64,000 bases of DNA, taken from assembly GCF_042665095.1 (NCBI RefSeq), contig NZ_JBHTBV010000014.1; one strand, written 5' to 3'. Shown one piece after another: positions 51,058 through 60,670 of the stretch. The translations under genes were made by a program, and so were the position numbers. The notes under the pieces are model-generated. The model did not search any database, was not told where the DNA came from, and saw only the letters and a program-made list of their open reading frames with translations. Numbering within the stretch: the first letter of the stretch is position 1; the number at the start of each line of letters is the position of its first letter. The DNA comes from Gordonibacter pamelaeae (GTDB lineage Bacteria > Actinomycetota > Coriobacteriia > Coriobacteriales > Eggerthellaceae).

Positions 51058-53187
51058 TTATCGGTTGAAGTACCTGCGGAAAACCTTGTTTATGTCATCG
51101 AGGTCCAAGGGTTTCGTCAGATGGTCCTGCATGCCGTGGCGAAGCGAGTTCTCCACGTCCTCCTGGTAGGCGCCCGCCGAAAGCGCCACGATGGGCAGGG
51201 TCGCCCCGTCAGGGTGCTGGCTCGCGCGGATAGCCTCGGCCGCCTCGAGCCCGGTCATGACGGGCATCTGTATATCCATCAGCACCAGCGCGTACCAGCC
51301 TGCCTCCGAGGCCTCCACTTTCCGGACGGCCTCGGCGCCGTTGGAGGCCGTGTCGATCTGCACGCCCAGATCGGACAGGAGGTCCACGATGATCTCGCGG
51401 TTCATCTCGTTGTCCTCGGCCAGGAGCACCCGTTTGCCGCGGCAGAGTTCGAGCAGGTCCCTTTCATCCTGTTCGGCCTCGGGCTCCGCGGCGGGCAGGT
51501 AGATTCTCTCCAGCGGGAGGTAGACCGTGAAGGCCGATCCCCTGCCCGGCGTGCTGTCTACCGAAACCTCGCCGTCCATGAGCTCCACCAGGCTGTGCAC
51601 GATGGCAAGCCCCAGCCCGCTGCCCACGTGGGAGGAGGTGAGCGACGACTGCTCCTGCTCGAAGGGTTCGAACAAGCGCTCCATGAACTCCTTGCTCATA
51701 CCGGGGCCGGTGTCGCGCACGACGAGCTTTATGAGGGAGATCGACCCGTCTTGGGAGGCCTCCTCGCAGGTGAGCGTGACGGTGCCGCCTTCGGGCGTGA
51801 ACTTGACGGCGTTCGAGACCAGGTTCACCAAGCATTGCCTGATCCTGGTTGCATCCCCGCAATAGTTCGCATGGGAGAGCGAGCGCAGCTCCTCGGCGAG
51901 CTCCACGCCCTTCGCCTCGGCGGGGCCGTTCTGCAGCGCGATGACGGAATCCAGCACCTCGTTCAGGTCGAACGGGTTGTGCGAGAGGGCCATCTTGCCG
52001 CTGTCCAGACGGTTCATGTCCAGCATGTCGCTGATAACCTCTATCAGGTACTCGCCCGACTTCTTCGACCGCTCCAGATGGATCGCCGCGGCCGGCGGGT
52101 CGTCGAGGGAGCGCAGAGCCAGCTCGTTCGACCCGACGATGGCGTTGAGCGGCGTGCGGATGTCGTGCGACATCTTGGTGAGAAAGTCGCTCTTGAGGCT
52201 GGCGCGGGCGCTTTCGAGTTTCGTCCTCTGGTTCTTGCTGGCCAGGTAGTGCAGCCAGAGGAACGAGAGCGCTCCCAAGGCGGCCGCGATGACGACCATC
52301 AACCCGATGACGTTGCGCATGCCCGCGAAGGTCTCTTGGGCGGTGACCGACACGGGGATGGCCATCACGATGTTGCGGCCCTCGTTGTCGGGGAACGTCT
52401 GCATGAGCCAGGTGTCGCCCCTCAAATCCACGAGGACCTGCTCCTCCGTGCAGGTGCGAAGCGCCGTCTGCAGCTTGTCCACCTGGGCGGGGTCCACGCC
52501 GTCGTTGGCGAGGATGTGCAGGAAGTTGTGGCTTTGGAAGTACTCGTTCGCCTGCGATTCCGAGGGGCGCAGCAGGATCACGCCGTTCGTGTCGACCACG
52601 TACGAGGCGCCCTGGCCGTTGAATACGGGCAGGATGGCCACATCGGCGTATTCCTGGGAGTCCACCACCTCCAGGAGCCCCGCCACCGGCGCCCCGTCGA
52701 TGACGACGTTGCTGACGGGCGCGGCGAACGCCCAGAAATCGCCTTTGCCCTGCACCGTGCAGAACTCGGAATGCACCTCGGTCCAGGTGCTCAGGTCCTC
52801 GCTGAGCATGGAGCCGGATATGACGATGGCCTTTCCCTCCAGGGACAGGCACCGCCCGTCGTCCATCATCAGGTAGATGCCGCTCAAGTGGCTGAGCAGC
52901 TCGCTCACCTCGGACATCGTCGATGCGTTGGAGTGAGAGAGGAACTGTGCGGCGGTGGCGGTCTCGTCCTCGTGGAGTTCTTTCAGAAGGCTGAGTTTCC
53001 TCGAGACCAGGTCGCTGATCTGCTGCACGGACTCGACGCGCTCCTCGTGGATGGACTGGTTGAGGTCCGAGTAGGCGCGCACGAAAGCCCAGGTGCCCAT
53101 CAGGAGGACAACCAGGAGGATCCCGCTCGTCACCTTGAGCCAGAAGGGCGCCTGCGTTTGCGCTATTCGCTTCGCCGTCGTCTTCAC
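51058..53187 (-). CDS. Hybrid sensor histidine kinase with extracellular Cache-like sensor
   Basis: 709 residues. Membrane helix at about 17-38, an extracellular sensor domain of about 250 residues (DVAILPVFNGQGASYVVDTN is Cache-like), a second helix at about 290-314, HisKA with the phospho-accepting His341 in MSHDIRTPLNAIV, HATPase with VRDTGPGMS and GSGLGLAIV, and a C-terminal receiver domain (VLLAEDNEMNREI and LMDIQMPVMTG). The GTG start at 53187 overlaps the upstream stop (GTGA), so translation is coupled. It probably phosphorylates the operon's HPt protein, which would pass the phosphate to the HD-GYP/GGDEF regulator. Ligand sensing may involve the co-encoded lipoprotein. Confidence 0.93.
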   Translation of the reverse strand: MKTTAKRIAQTQAPFWLKVTSGILLVVLLMGTWAFVRAYSDLNQSIHEERVESVQQISDLVSRKLSLLKELHEDETATAAQFLSHSNASTMSEVSELLSHLSGIYLMMDDGRCLSLEGKAIVISGSMLSEDLSTWTEVHSEFCTVQGKGDFWAFAAPVSNVVIDGAPVAGLLEVVDSQEYADVAILPVFNGQGASYVVDTNGVILLRPSESQANEYFQSHNFLHILANDGVDPAQVDKLQTALRTCTEEQVLVDLRGDTWLMQTFPDNEGRNIVMAIPVSVTAQETFAGMRNVIGLMVVIAAALGALSFLWLHYLASKNQRTKLESARASLKSDFLTKMSHDIRTPLNAIVGSNELALRSLDDPPAAAIHLERSKKSGEYLIEVISDMLDMNRLDSGKMALSHNPFDLNEVLDSVIALQNGPAEAKGVELAEELRSLSHANYCGDATRIRQCLVNLVSNAVKFTPEGGTVTLTCEEASQDGSISLIKLVVRDTGPGMSKEFMERLFEPFEQEQSSLTSSHVGSGLGLAIVHSLVELMDGEVSVDSTPGRGSAFTVYLPLERIYLPAAEPEAEQDERDLLELCRGKRVLLAEDNEMNREIIVDLLSDLGVQIDTASNGAEAVRKVEASEAGWYALVLMDIQMPVMTGLEAAEAIRASQHPDGATLPIVALSAGAYQEDVENSLRHGMQDHLTKPLDLDDINKVFRRYFNR

Positions 53188-55277
53188 TGGCCGCACGCCT
53201 GGTCGGGCGATTGCTCCCCGGCTTCCTCGCTGGGTATCTCGGAGAGCACCGACAGCTGGCCGGCCATGGAGTCGTCGTACAGGCAGTAGCAGTTGCGGCC
53301 CCGCTGCTTGGCGGCGTACAGCGCCCGGTCCGCGCAGTGGAACAGCTCGTCGAACTGCATGCCGTCCTGCGGTGCGCGGGCAACGCCCATGCTGACGGTG
53401 ATGGGGTGTCCCTTGCACGTGCACCGCAAAGAGCTGAAGATGCGCTCGACGGCCGGGGTGGAGTCAAGGGGCGATTCGATGAAGATGAGGAACTCGTCGC
53501 CGCCGATGCGGGCGGTGATGTCCACGTCGCGCACCGCGCCGAGCATGCGCCGGGCCGTCTCCTGCAAAAGCTCGTCGCCGAACAGGTGCCCGTAGTGATC
53601 GTTCGCATGCTTGAAGAAGTCGAGGTCGAAGAGCATGAGCGTGAAGCACATGCCGGACTCGGCCTCGTCCAAGGCCTCCTGCACGACCTTTCGGGCGGCT
53701 TTGCGATGGTACAGCCCCGTGAGCGCATCGGTGTTCGCCTGCTCTATGAGCCGATCCATCTTCAAACGCTCGTCGTGGACGTCGATGCATTTCCCGATGA
53801 ACCCGGTGAAGATATCGGCGTCGTTGCCCAGCCAAAGGGGGCGGGCCAGGAACTTGTGCCAGCGGCGGGTGCCGTTCACGTTCAGCAGGTAATGCCCGCT
53901 CACCTTCGGATCCTTCGGGGATGCCGAGAGTATGAGGTTGCGCAGGCTCTCCATATCGCGGCGCACCATGACCCGCAGCAGCTCCGGGTTCCCGTTCGGG
54001 TTCTCGATGAAGCTGGGCAGGCCGAGCTGCGAGGCACCCCATTCCGAGAGCATGAGGGTGTCGGTGTGCGCGGTGTACTCGAACTGGATCTCCCGCGACA
54101 AGTCGGCGAAGAACTGGTACTTGATGCGCTCCTGCTCCAGAAGCGCCAGCGTGCGGTTGGACACGTTGCCGGACTGCATCATGGAGCGGGTGGCGTCGAT
54201 CATCTCGTCTTTCGAGGCGTGGCCCAGCGACTTCAGCTTGAGCTCCTTTTCCAGCTGGGGGCCTATGTCGGCCAGGCACTGGAGGAGGAGCGGGTTGAAC
54301 GCGCCGCACTCGCCGTCGAATATCATGCGCATGGACACCTCGTGCGGCAAGGCCTCCTTGTACACGCGCTTGTGCGTCAGGGCATCGTACACGTCGGCGA
54401 GCGCCACCACCTGCGCCTCGATGGGAATGTCATCGCCGACGAGGCCGTCGGGGTAGCCCTTGCCGTCGTAGCGCTCGTGGTGCCAGCGGCAGATGTCGCG
54501 CGCTACGCTGACCAGCTCCTCGTGCGGGTAGTAGCGGGTGCTCTCCAGGATGTTCGCGCCGGCCTCGCTGTGGGTCTTCATGATGAGCCACTCTTCCGGC
54601 GTGAGCTTGCCGGGCTTGTTCAAAATGCTCTCACTGATGGATATCTTGCCGATGTCGTGCAGCGCCGAGGCGTTGGCGATGAGGGGGATCCGGGGCTGGA
54701 TGGCGCTGTACTGGTCGGAGATGCGGCAGAGCTGGGCGAGCAGCATCTTCGTGATGGAGCGGATGTTCAGCACGTGCATTCCGCTCTCCCCGTTGCGGAA
54801 CTCCACGATGTGGCTGAGCACCTCCACCATGATCAGGTTGCTCTTTTCCTTGTCGAGCATCTGGTTGGTCACCATGTTCTCGAGCATCTTCTGCTTGGAG
54901 TACAGCAAGACGGTGTTGCCCACGCGGCGCTGCACCGCCTTGGGGTCGAAGGGCCGGCTGATGTACTCGGTGGCGCCCAGGTCGTAGGCGCTGTCGATGT
55001 AGGTGGAGGCGCTTTCGGCCGAGATGATGATGACGGGGATGCTCTCGAGCCATTTGTTCTTGCCCATGACGGCCAGCACTTCGAAGCCGTCCATCTCGGG
55101 CATGACGATGTCCAGCAGCATGAGGGATATCTCGTGCTCGTGCTCTTGGAGCATCGCGATGGCTTCGCGTCCGTTCTCGGCTTCCAAGACGTCGTATTCC
55201 TTGTAGAGGATGTCCGCCAGCATGGAGCGGTTCAGCTCGGAGTCGTCCACGATGAGGATCTGGCTGCGCTTCCTCAT
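53184..55277 (-). CDS. Response regulator with both HD-GYP and GGDEF domains
   Basis: 697 residues. Receiver domain at 1-125 with phospho-accepting Asp56 (LMLLDIVMPEMDG), HD-GYP at about 145-345 with HDIGK (HD 207-208) and HHERYDGKGYP (266-276), a PAS-like domain at about 385-505, and GGDEF at 515-680 with the full motif at 592-596 (RIGGDEFLIF). HD-GYP domains usually degrade and GGDEF domains make cyclic di-GMP, so the protein may have both activities, switched by phosphorylation. The GGDEF inhibitory-site RxxD is not obvious. ATG 55277 overlaps the HPt stop by four bases and is preceded by GGAAGGGGG. Confidence 0.94.
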   Translation of the reverse strand: MRKRSQILIVDDSELNRSMLADILYKEYDVLEAENGREAIAMLQEHEHEISLMLLDIVMPEMDGFEVLAVMGKNKWLESIPVIIISAESASTYIDSAYDLGATEYISRPFDPKAVQRRVGNTVLLYSKQKMLENMVTNQMLDKEKSNLIMVEVLSHIVEFRNGESGMHVLNIRSITKMLLAQLCRISDQYSAIQPRIPLIANASALHDIGKISISESILNKPGKLTPEEWLIMKTHSEAGANILESTRYYPHEELVSVARDICRWHHERYDGKGYPDGLVGDDIPIEAQVVALADVYDALTHKRVYKEALPHEVSMRMIFDGECGAFNPLLLQCLADIGPQLEKELKLKSLGHASKDEMIDATRSMMQSGNVSNRTLALLEQERIKYQFFADLSREIQFEYTAHTDTLMLSEWGASQLGLPSFIENPNGNPELLRVMVRRDMESLRNLILSASPKDPKVSGHYLLNVNGTRRWHKFLARPLWLGNDADIFTGFIGKCIDVHDERLKMDRLIEQANTDALTGLYHRKAARKVVQEALDEAESGMCFTLMLFDLDFFKHANDHYGHLFGDELLQETARRMLGAVRDVDITARIGGDEFLIFIESPLDSTPAVERIFSSLRCTCKGHPITVSMGVARAPQDGMQFDELFHCADRALYAAKQRGRNCYCLYDDSMAGQLSVLSEIPSEEAGEQSPDQACGQ

Positions 55278-55642
55278 GCTTGGCCCCCTTCCACCCGGCT
55301 CGACAGCTTGTCGATGCAGGCTATCGTCTTCCCATATGCCCGCTCTGTCTCCTCCAGCAGGGGCGCGATGGTCTCGCTTGACGCCTTCGAGCGAAGGGCT
55401 TCGGTGAGCCTGGACGAGCTGTCAGTCAGCGGGGACAGGCCGAGGTTGAGTGCGGAGCCCTTGATGGTGTGGGCTGCGCGGAAGGCGGTGTCAACATCCC
55501 CTTCAAGGAGGGCTCGGCGCAGGATGTCCATGGAGTCGTCGCGTCGTAGAATGCCCAGGTACTTCCGAATGCGTTCGTCGCTGCCTATCCTTCGGATCGC
55601 CTCGGCGTAATCTGCGCCCATCTCCTCGTAGCAATGCTCCAT
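55274..55642 (-). CDS. HPt-domain phosphotransfer protein
   Basis: 122 residues of four-helix HPt type. The phospho-accepting histidine is His58 in AAHTIKGSALNLGL. Such proteins shuttle phosphate between receiver domains in multistep relays. It is first in a four-gene operon with a c-di-GMP regulator and a hybrid kinase, which gives an obvious chain: kinase His to kinase receiver, HPt His58, then Asp56 of the regulator. ATG 55642 follows GCGGGGGCGACG. Its stop overlaps the next start (ATGA). Confidence 0.93.
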   Translation of the reverse strand: MEHCYEEMGADYAEAIRRIGSDERIRKYLGILRRDDSMDILRRALLEGDVDTAFRAAHTIKGSALNLGLSPLTDSSSRLTEALRSKASSETIAPLLEETERAYGKTIACIDKLSSRVEGGQA

Positions 55643-55679
55643 CGTCGCCCCCGCTTTGTTATCCCCGTTTTTTGTTCCG

Positions 55680-55708
55680 TGTACCAGATCGTCAACCGAA
55701 TAGCAACA
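55680..55708 (-). promoter_or_regulatory. Candidate promoter of the HPt-regulator-kinase operon
   Basis: On the minus strand TTGCTA, 17 bases, then TACACG, about 40 bases before the HPt start. Weak match; an overlapping TTGACG is an alternative -35. The rest of the divergent gap up to 55949 shows no gene. Confidence 0.35.
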
Positions 55709-55896
55709 GATACTTTACCCCATAAAGATATCCATGACATTGATAAACCGGATCAATTTCTCTTTTTTGCTCGGCTTGTGAGCTGGCAAGACGGCAAGGG
55801 TGCCCTCGCGCGCGACGATGGTGTGCGCGGAAATACGTGTCCGCCGATGTTTTGCATCCGGTCGTTCGGCGACCGCTCAATTCCGCGTCAAGCTGA

Positions 55897-55902
55897 TATG
55901 AT
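55897..55902 (+). promoter_or_regulatory. Candidate -10 box (TATGAT) of fbp
   Basis: TGATATGATAG lies 48 bases before the fbp start in the divergent region. Confidence 0.45.
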
Positions 55903-55949
55903 AGATAGTTACTTTGAACGGCGGTTATTTTTCCTCGAGGAGGATTTGC

Positions 55950-57905
55950 ATGGACGCGATGGAAAAGCGCTACCTGGAACTGCTCTCGCGATCGTTTCCC
56001 ACGGCTGCCAAGGCCTCGGCGGAGATCATCAACCTAAGCGCCATATTGAACCTGCCGAAGGGCACCGAGTTCTTCGCCTCGGACATCCACGGCGAGTACG
56101 AGGCGTTCTCGCACATCCTGCGCAACGGCTCGGGCTCCATCCGCCTCAAGATCGACGACGTGTTCGGCGACACGCTAAGCGATGCGGAGAAGCGCTCGCT
56201 CGCCACGCTCATCTACTACCCGCGCGAGAAGATGGAGCTTGAGCTGGCGGAAACCGACGACGCCCAGGCCTGGTACGAGGAGACGCTGCCGCGCCTCGTG
56301 GCCGTGTGCAAGCGCGCGGCGCAGAAGTACACGCGCTCGCGCGTGCGCAAGGCGCTGCCGGAGGACTTCGCCTACCTCATCGAGGAGCTCATGACGGAGG
56401 ATCGCGACGGCGTGGACAAGCGGGCCTACTACGCGGCCATCATCGACGCCGTCATCCGCACGGACCGCGTGGGCGCGCTCATCGAGGCGCTGTGCCTGCT
56501 CGTCCAGCGCCTCGCCATCGATCATTTGCACATCGTCGGCGACATCTACGACCGCGGGCCGTACCCGGACGTCATCATGGACGCGCTCGCGGGCTACCAT
56601 TCGCTCGACATCCAGTGGGGCAACCACGACATCGTGTGGATGGGCGCCGCGCTCGGCCAGCGCGGCTGCATCGCGCACGTGGTGCGCAACTGCGCGCGCT
56701 ACGGTAACCTGTCCATCCTGGAGGACGCCTACGGCATCAACATCCTGCCGCTCGCGGCGTTCGCGACGAGCGCCTACGCCGACGACCCCTGCGTCGGCTT
56801 CGGCCTCAAGGGCAGCCCCGACCTGCCGCCGCAGGAGCTGGAGATGAACGTCAAGATCCAGAAGGCCATGGCCATCCTCCAGTTCAAGGTGGAGGCCCAG
56901 CTCATCGACGAGAACCCCGGCTTCGGCCTTGAGGATCGCAAACTACTGGACAAGATCGACTACGAGCGCGGCACGGTGATGCTCGACGGCGTGGAGTACG
57001 CGCTCACCGACACGGTGTTCCCCACGGTGGGCCCGGCCGACCCCTACCGCCTCACACCCGAGGAAGAGGAGGTCATGCAGCGCCTCGAGCAGGCGTTCAC
57101 CGGCTGCGAGAAGCTGCAGCGCCACATGCACTTCTTCCTGGAGGCGGGCAGCCTGTACAAGGTGTACAACGGCAGCCTGCTCTTCCATGCGTGCGTTCCG
57201 CTCAACGCCGACGGCTCGCTCATGGAGACGGACGTGTTCGGCGAGAAGCTCAAGGGCCGGGCGCTCTACGACGTCATGGAGCGCTACGTGCGCGCGGCGT
57301 TCAACGACCCTGACCCCGCGATGCGCAAGCGCGGCCGCGACCTTCTGTGGTACATGTGGCTGGGGGAGGGCTCGCCCCTGTTCGCGAAGAGCAAGATGGC
57401 CACGTTCGAGTTGTACCTCATCGCCGAGAAGGAGGCGCGCAAGGAGGTCAAGAACCCGTTCTACACCTATCTCAACGACGAGCAGGTGATGGCGGGCATC
57501 TTCGAGGACTTCGGGCTGGACCCCGAGACGTCGCGCATCGTGTGCGGGCACGTGCCGGTGAAGGTGAAGGACGGCGAGGACCCGGTGAAGTGCGGCGGGC
57601 GCGTGCTCACCATAGACGGCGGCTTCTCGAAGGCCTACCAGCCCACCACCGGCATCGCCGGCTACACGCTGATATCGAACTCGTACGGCTTCGTGCTGGC
57701 GGCGCACGAGCCCTTGGAGTCCGCCCAGGCCGCCGTGGAGCGGGAGCTGGACATCCACTCGTCGCGCAGCGTGGTGGAGCAGCCGGACAAGCGCACGCTG
57801 GTGGCCGACACCGACACCGGCGCCGAGCTGAAGCGGCAGATCGCGGAGTTGGAGCGCTTGCTTAGGGCGTACCGCACCGGCGAGATTGCCGAGGGCGCCA
57901 ACTAG
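55950..57905 (+). CDS. fbp: Fructose-1,6-bisphosphatase, class III
   Basis: 651 residues, the normal length for the Firmicute-type class III enzyme. The calcineurin-like metal motifs are FFASDIHGEYEAF, HIVGDIYDRGPYPD, IQWGNHDIVWMGA and, near the C-terminus, RIVCGHVPVKVKDG with GGRVLTIDGGFSKAYQ. It hydrolyses fructose-1,6-bisphosphate in gluconeogenesis in the cytoplasm. ATG 55950 follows CGAGGAGGA. Divergent from the c-di-GMP operon and convergent with the second hybrid kinase; transcribed alone. This suits an organism growing on amino acids rather than sugars. Confidence 0.95.
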   Translation: MDAMEKRYLELLSRSFPTAAKASAEIINLSAILNLPKGTEFFASDIHGEYEAFSHILRNGSGSIRLKIDDVFGDTLSDAEKRSLATLIYYPREKMELELAETDDAQAWYEETLPRLVAVCKRAAQKYTRSRVRKALPEDFAYLIEELMTEDRDGVDKRAYYAAIIDAVIRTDRVGALIEALCLLVQRLAIDHLHIVGDIYDRGPYPDVIMDALAGYHSLDIQWGNHDIVWMGAALGQRGCIAHVVRNCARYGNLSILEDAYGINILPLAAFATSAYADDPCVGFGLKGSPDLPPQELEMNVKIQKAMAILQFKVEAQLIDENPGFGLEDRKLLDKIDYERGTVMLDGVEYALTDTVFPTVGPADPYRLTPEEEEVMQRLEQAFTGCEKLQRHMHFFLEAGSLYKVYNGSLLFHACVPLNADGSLMETDVFGEKLKGRALYDVMERYVRAAFNDPDPAMRKRGRDLLWYMWLGEGSPLFAKSKMATFELYLIAEKEARKEVKNPFYTYLNDEQVMAGIFEDFGLDPETSRIVCGHVPVKVKDGEDPVKCGGRVLTIDGGFSKAYQPTTGIAGYTLISNSYGFVLAAHEPLESAQAAVERELDIHSSRSVVEQPDKRTLVADTDTGAELKRQIAELERLLRAYRTGEIAEGAN

Positions 57906-57932
57906 AAGGCGGCAGCGCGGGCGTCGGCTGTC

Positions 57933-57955
57933 GGCGTGCCGGTCGGCACGACGCC
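57933..57955. terminator. Weak hairpin between convergent genes
   Basis: GGCGTGCCG and CGGCACGACGCC pair with a small bulge, in the 63-bp gap between fbp and the minus-strand kinase. No T-run; possible shared terminator. Confidence 0.35.
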
Positions 57956-57968
57956 TTGCGCCTGCCCC

Positions 57969-60218
57969 TTACGGCTTCGCCAGGTACTCCTCGAGGATGC
58001 GCTTGAGCTTTGCCAGGTCGATGGGCTTGGTCATGAAGCCGTCCATGCCGGCGGCGAGGGCGCGCTCGCGGTCCTCGTTGAAGGCGTTGGCCGTCATGGC
58101 CACGATGGGCACGGGCTTGCGCCCGCCTGTGCGCTCTTGCTCGCGTATGGCGCGGGTTGCCTCGACGCCGCCCATGACCGGCATCTGCATGTCCATGAAC
58201 ACGAGGTCGTAGTATCCCTCCGGGGTGTTCGCCATGGCGTTGACGGCCTTCTGCCCGTTGATCGCCTGGTCGACGTCGGCGCCCAGGCCCTGAATGAGCT
58301 CCGTGGCTATCTCGAGGTTCAGCAGGTTGTCCTCCACCACCAGCACGCGTCCCTCAAGGTGCACCTCGGTTGGGGGGCAAGGGTTCTCGGCGGGGCCGCT
58401 CGGGTGGGAGAAAAGCTTCAGCACGTGGTGAAGGCGCGATTTGAACAGGGGCTTCGATACAAAAGCCGATACGCCGGCAGCACGCGCCTCCTCTTCTATC
58501 TCGTGCCAATCGTAGGCGGTCAGCAGCACGATGGGCGTGGAGTCGCCCACTTCCGAGCGGATGCGGCGGATGGTCTCGATGCCGTCCATGCCCGGCATGA
58601 CCCAGTCCACGATGATGAAGCGGTAGTCATGCCCCTCATGGTGAGCGCGTTCGACCAGCGGCACGGCATCGAAGCCCGACGAGGCCGCGTCGCCGCACAG
58701 GCCGAGCTCGTCCAGGATAAGCAGCGTGCCCTCGATCACGTCCGGATCGTCGTCCACCAACAGCACGCGAGCTTCCTCCAGGCCTTCGAGGGAGAAGTCC
58801 TCCTCCTCGTCGAGGGGCTGGAGGGGCACCGTCATGATGAAGGTGGACCCCTCGCCCGGGGTGCTTTCCACCTCGATGGAGCCTCCCATCATGTCCACGA
58901 CGTTCTTCGTGATGGCCATGCCCAAACCGGTGCCCTCGATCCGCTTCGTGGCGTCGCTCTCCTCCCGCTCGAAGGGGTCGAACAGGCGCTCCAGGAATTC
59001 CGGCGACATGCCCAGGCCCGTGTCCTGCACCACGAAGCGGTAGTCGTGGCAGCCGGGCCTGTGCGACGGCCTCTCGCTCAACGAGAGGCGGATCGACCCG
59101 CCGTCGGGCGTGTACTTGACGGCGTTGCTCACCAGGTTGATGAGCGCTTGGTTCAGCCTCATGGCATCGCCCACCACGTTTTCCTGCTGAATGGTGCCCA
59201 AGGTGATGTCGAGCGACAGGTTCTTCGCCTTGGCCTGGGGCTGGGCGATGGCGATGACCCCGTTGACGAAGTCGGGGAAGCTGAAGCGGTCCTCGTTGAG
59301 GACGATCTTGCCGCTTTCTATCTTGCCCATGTCCAACACGTCGTTGATGAGGCTTAGAAGGTGCCGCGATGACGACTGGATGCGGTCGAGGCAGGCGGCC
59401 ATGCGCTCGGGCTCGTGCAGGTGGGCCTTCGCGATGGTGGTGAGGCCGACGATGGCGTTCATGGGCGTGCGGATGTCGTGGGACATGTTGGAGAGGAACT
59501 GCGACTTCGCGGCGCTGGCGATTTGCGCGAGGGAGAGCGCTTCCCGCAGGTCGGCCTTGAGGCGGTCCTCCCGTTTGCGGTTGCGGTACATGAGCGCAAG
59601 GTACACTGCCAGCGACACGGCCACCCCTGCCATGAGCACCACCGCCCAGCCTACTGTTTGCCGCCCCCTGTCCGTTACCACGTTGTAGAGCTGCCCCACC
59701 GCCTCGGTCGACTCGTCCAAGATGCCCGAGTTTATACGCAGGAGGTCGTTCACGGCCGGATCGATGGTGTTGTTCACGAAGGCTGCAATCTGCTCGTCGG
59801 TTGCGCTGGCGTTGCGGCACAGGGCAACGTACTCCTTTTGCATGGTGTCGAGGGACTCGTAGCCTTGCTCCAGCTTGCGGGCGGCGTCGAGGTCGGCGTC
59901 GTGCGCGGCGGCTATGAAAGATATCTTCTCGTGCAAGTCGGCGTCGGCTGCGGCATAGGAGCGCTCGATGTCGTCGATAGCGCTTTCTGCACGTGCGAAC
60001 AGCGGCCGGTCGGCAAGGGTTCGGCACTGCACGAGCAGCGTCTCCACGCGCCCTGCCGCCACGGACACGGGGTAGGGGCCGTTCTTGGTGCGGTCTACCT
60101 GGGAGCCTATGGTCATCATGTTGTTGATGGTTATTGCGAAGAGCAACGTCATCAATGAGGTCAGGATGATGGCGGTAAATCTGGACAGCCAGGTTGATGC
60201 GCTCGTGCTCTGCTTCAT
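57969..60218 (-). CDS. Hybrid sensor histidine kinase with two receiver domains
   Basis: 749 residues. Helix at about 13-32, an extracellular helical sensor region (33-188, four-helix-bundle type), helix at 189-211, HisKA with His247 in SNMSHDIRTPMNAIV, HATPase (VQDTGLGMS, GTGLGMAIT), then two receivers: the first with LLVDDDPDVIEG and FIIVDWVMPGMDG, the second with LVVEDNLLNLEIA and LVFMDMQMPVMGG. ATG 60218 follows AGAGGGGACG. No output regulator is next to it. The HPt protein at 55274-55642 is the nearest possible phosphate acceptor, an inference from distance only. Confidence 0.94.
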   Translation of the reverse strand: MKQSTSASTWLSRFTAIILTSLMTLLFAITINNMMTIGSQVDRTKNGPYPVSVAAGRVETLLVQCRTLADRPLFARAESAIDDIERSYAAADADLHEKISFIAAAHDADLDAARKLEQGYESLDTMQKEYVALCRNASATDEQIAAFVNNTIDPAVNDLLRINSGILDESTEAVGQLYNVVTDRGRQTVGWAVVLMAGVAVSLAVYLALMYRNRKREDRLKADLREALSLAQIASAAKSQFLSNMSHDIRTPMNAIVGLTTIAKAHLHEPERMAACLDRIQSSSRHLLSLINDVLDMGKIESGKIVLNEDRFSFPDFVNGVIAIAQPQAKAKNLSLDITLGTIQQENVVGDAMRLNQALINLVSNAVKYTPDGGSIRLSLSERPSHRPGCHDYRFVVQDTGLGMSPEFLERLFDPFEREESDATKRIEGTGLGMAITKNVVDMMGGSIEVESTPGEGSTFIMTVPLQPLDEEEDFSLEGLEEARVLLVDDDPDVIEGTLLILDELGLCGDAASSGFDAVPLVERAHHEGHDYRFIIVDWVMPGMDGIETIRRIRSEVGDSTPIVLLTAYDWHEIEEEARAAGVSAFVSKPLFKSRLHHVLKLFSHPSGPAENPCPPTEVHLEGRVLVVEDNLLNLEIATELIQGLGADVDQAINGQKAVNAMANTPEGYYDLVFMDMQMPVMGGVEATRAIREQERTGGRKPVPIVAMTANAFNEDRERALAAGMDGFMTKPIDLAKLKRILEEYLAKP

Positions 60219-60464
60219 AACGTCGTCCCCTCTACGCGCGCGTTCAGGCGCGGAGGTGCGGCTCTCCGTGCTTGAAGGTCGATCACGTTATCATGATTGG
60301 CAAGGTGATAGACACATGGTAGCACGCGCACTGTTTCGACAGGGGCCTTGTGGGGGATTTCGCGCTCCGCCGCAGGCGAAACGGGGGCTGCGAGGGCGAT
60401 TGACCCTCGGCGCTGCGAGGGCGCTCCCATAGAGCACAGGTTCTTGGCATCGGGGTGGGCAGAA

Positions 60465-60505
60465 TACGGTAATGAATTCAGGAATTTTTCTCGATATTTT
60501 ACCGA
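60465..60505. repeat. ~42-bp imperfect palindromic repeat, copy C
   Basis: Begins TACGGTAATGAATTC and ends CTCGATATTTTACCG. Related to copies A, B and D. It lies in the 450-bp gap between the second kinase and the nuclease-like gene. Confidence 0.75.
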
Positions 60506-60608
60506 TCTTTGCGGTTTCCCGCTCGAAATCCGCGATTTGACCGCCTGATGACCGGTTTCGGGTCGGAATTGCGCCTTCGGGAAGGATTTCGGCGCGTTTC
60601 TCGCCCGA

Positions 60609-60650
60609 TACGGTAAAATATCGGAAATTTCTCTCGATTTTATTACCGTA
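60609..60650. repeat. ~42-bp imperfect palindromic repeat, copy D (inverted to C)
   Basis: Begins TACGGTAAAATATCGG and ends GATTTTATTACCGTA. It lies 103 bases from copy C and ends 20 bases before the start of the nuclease-like gene, so it covers the likely promoter or 5' leader. Confidence 0.75.
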
Positions 60651-60670
60651 TTCCGAGAAAGGGGCGCGGT

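Noticed and set aside
49171..55610. Very long plus-strand frames (1,372 and 799 codons) opposite the kinase operon
   Set aside because: Shadows of three overlapping minus-strand signalling genes with intact catalytic motifs.
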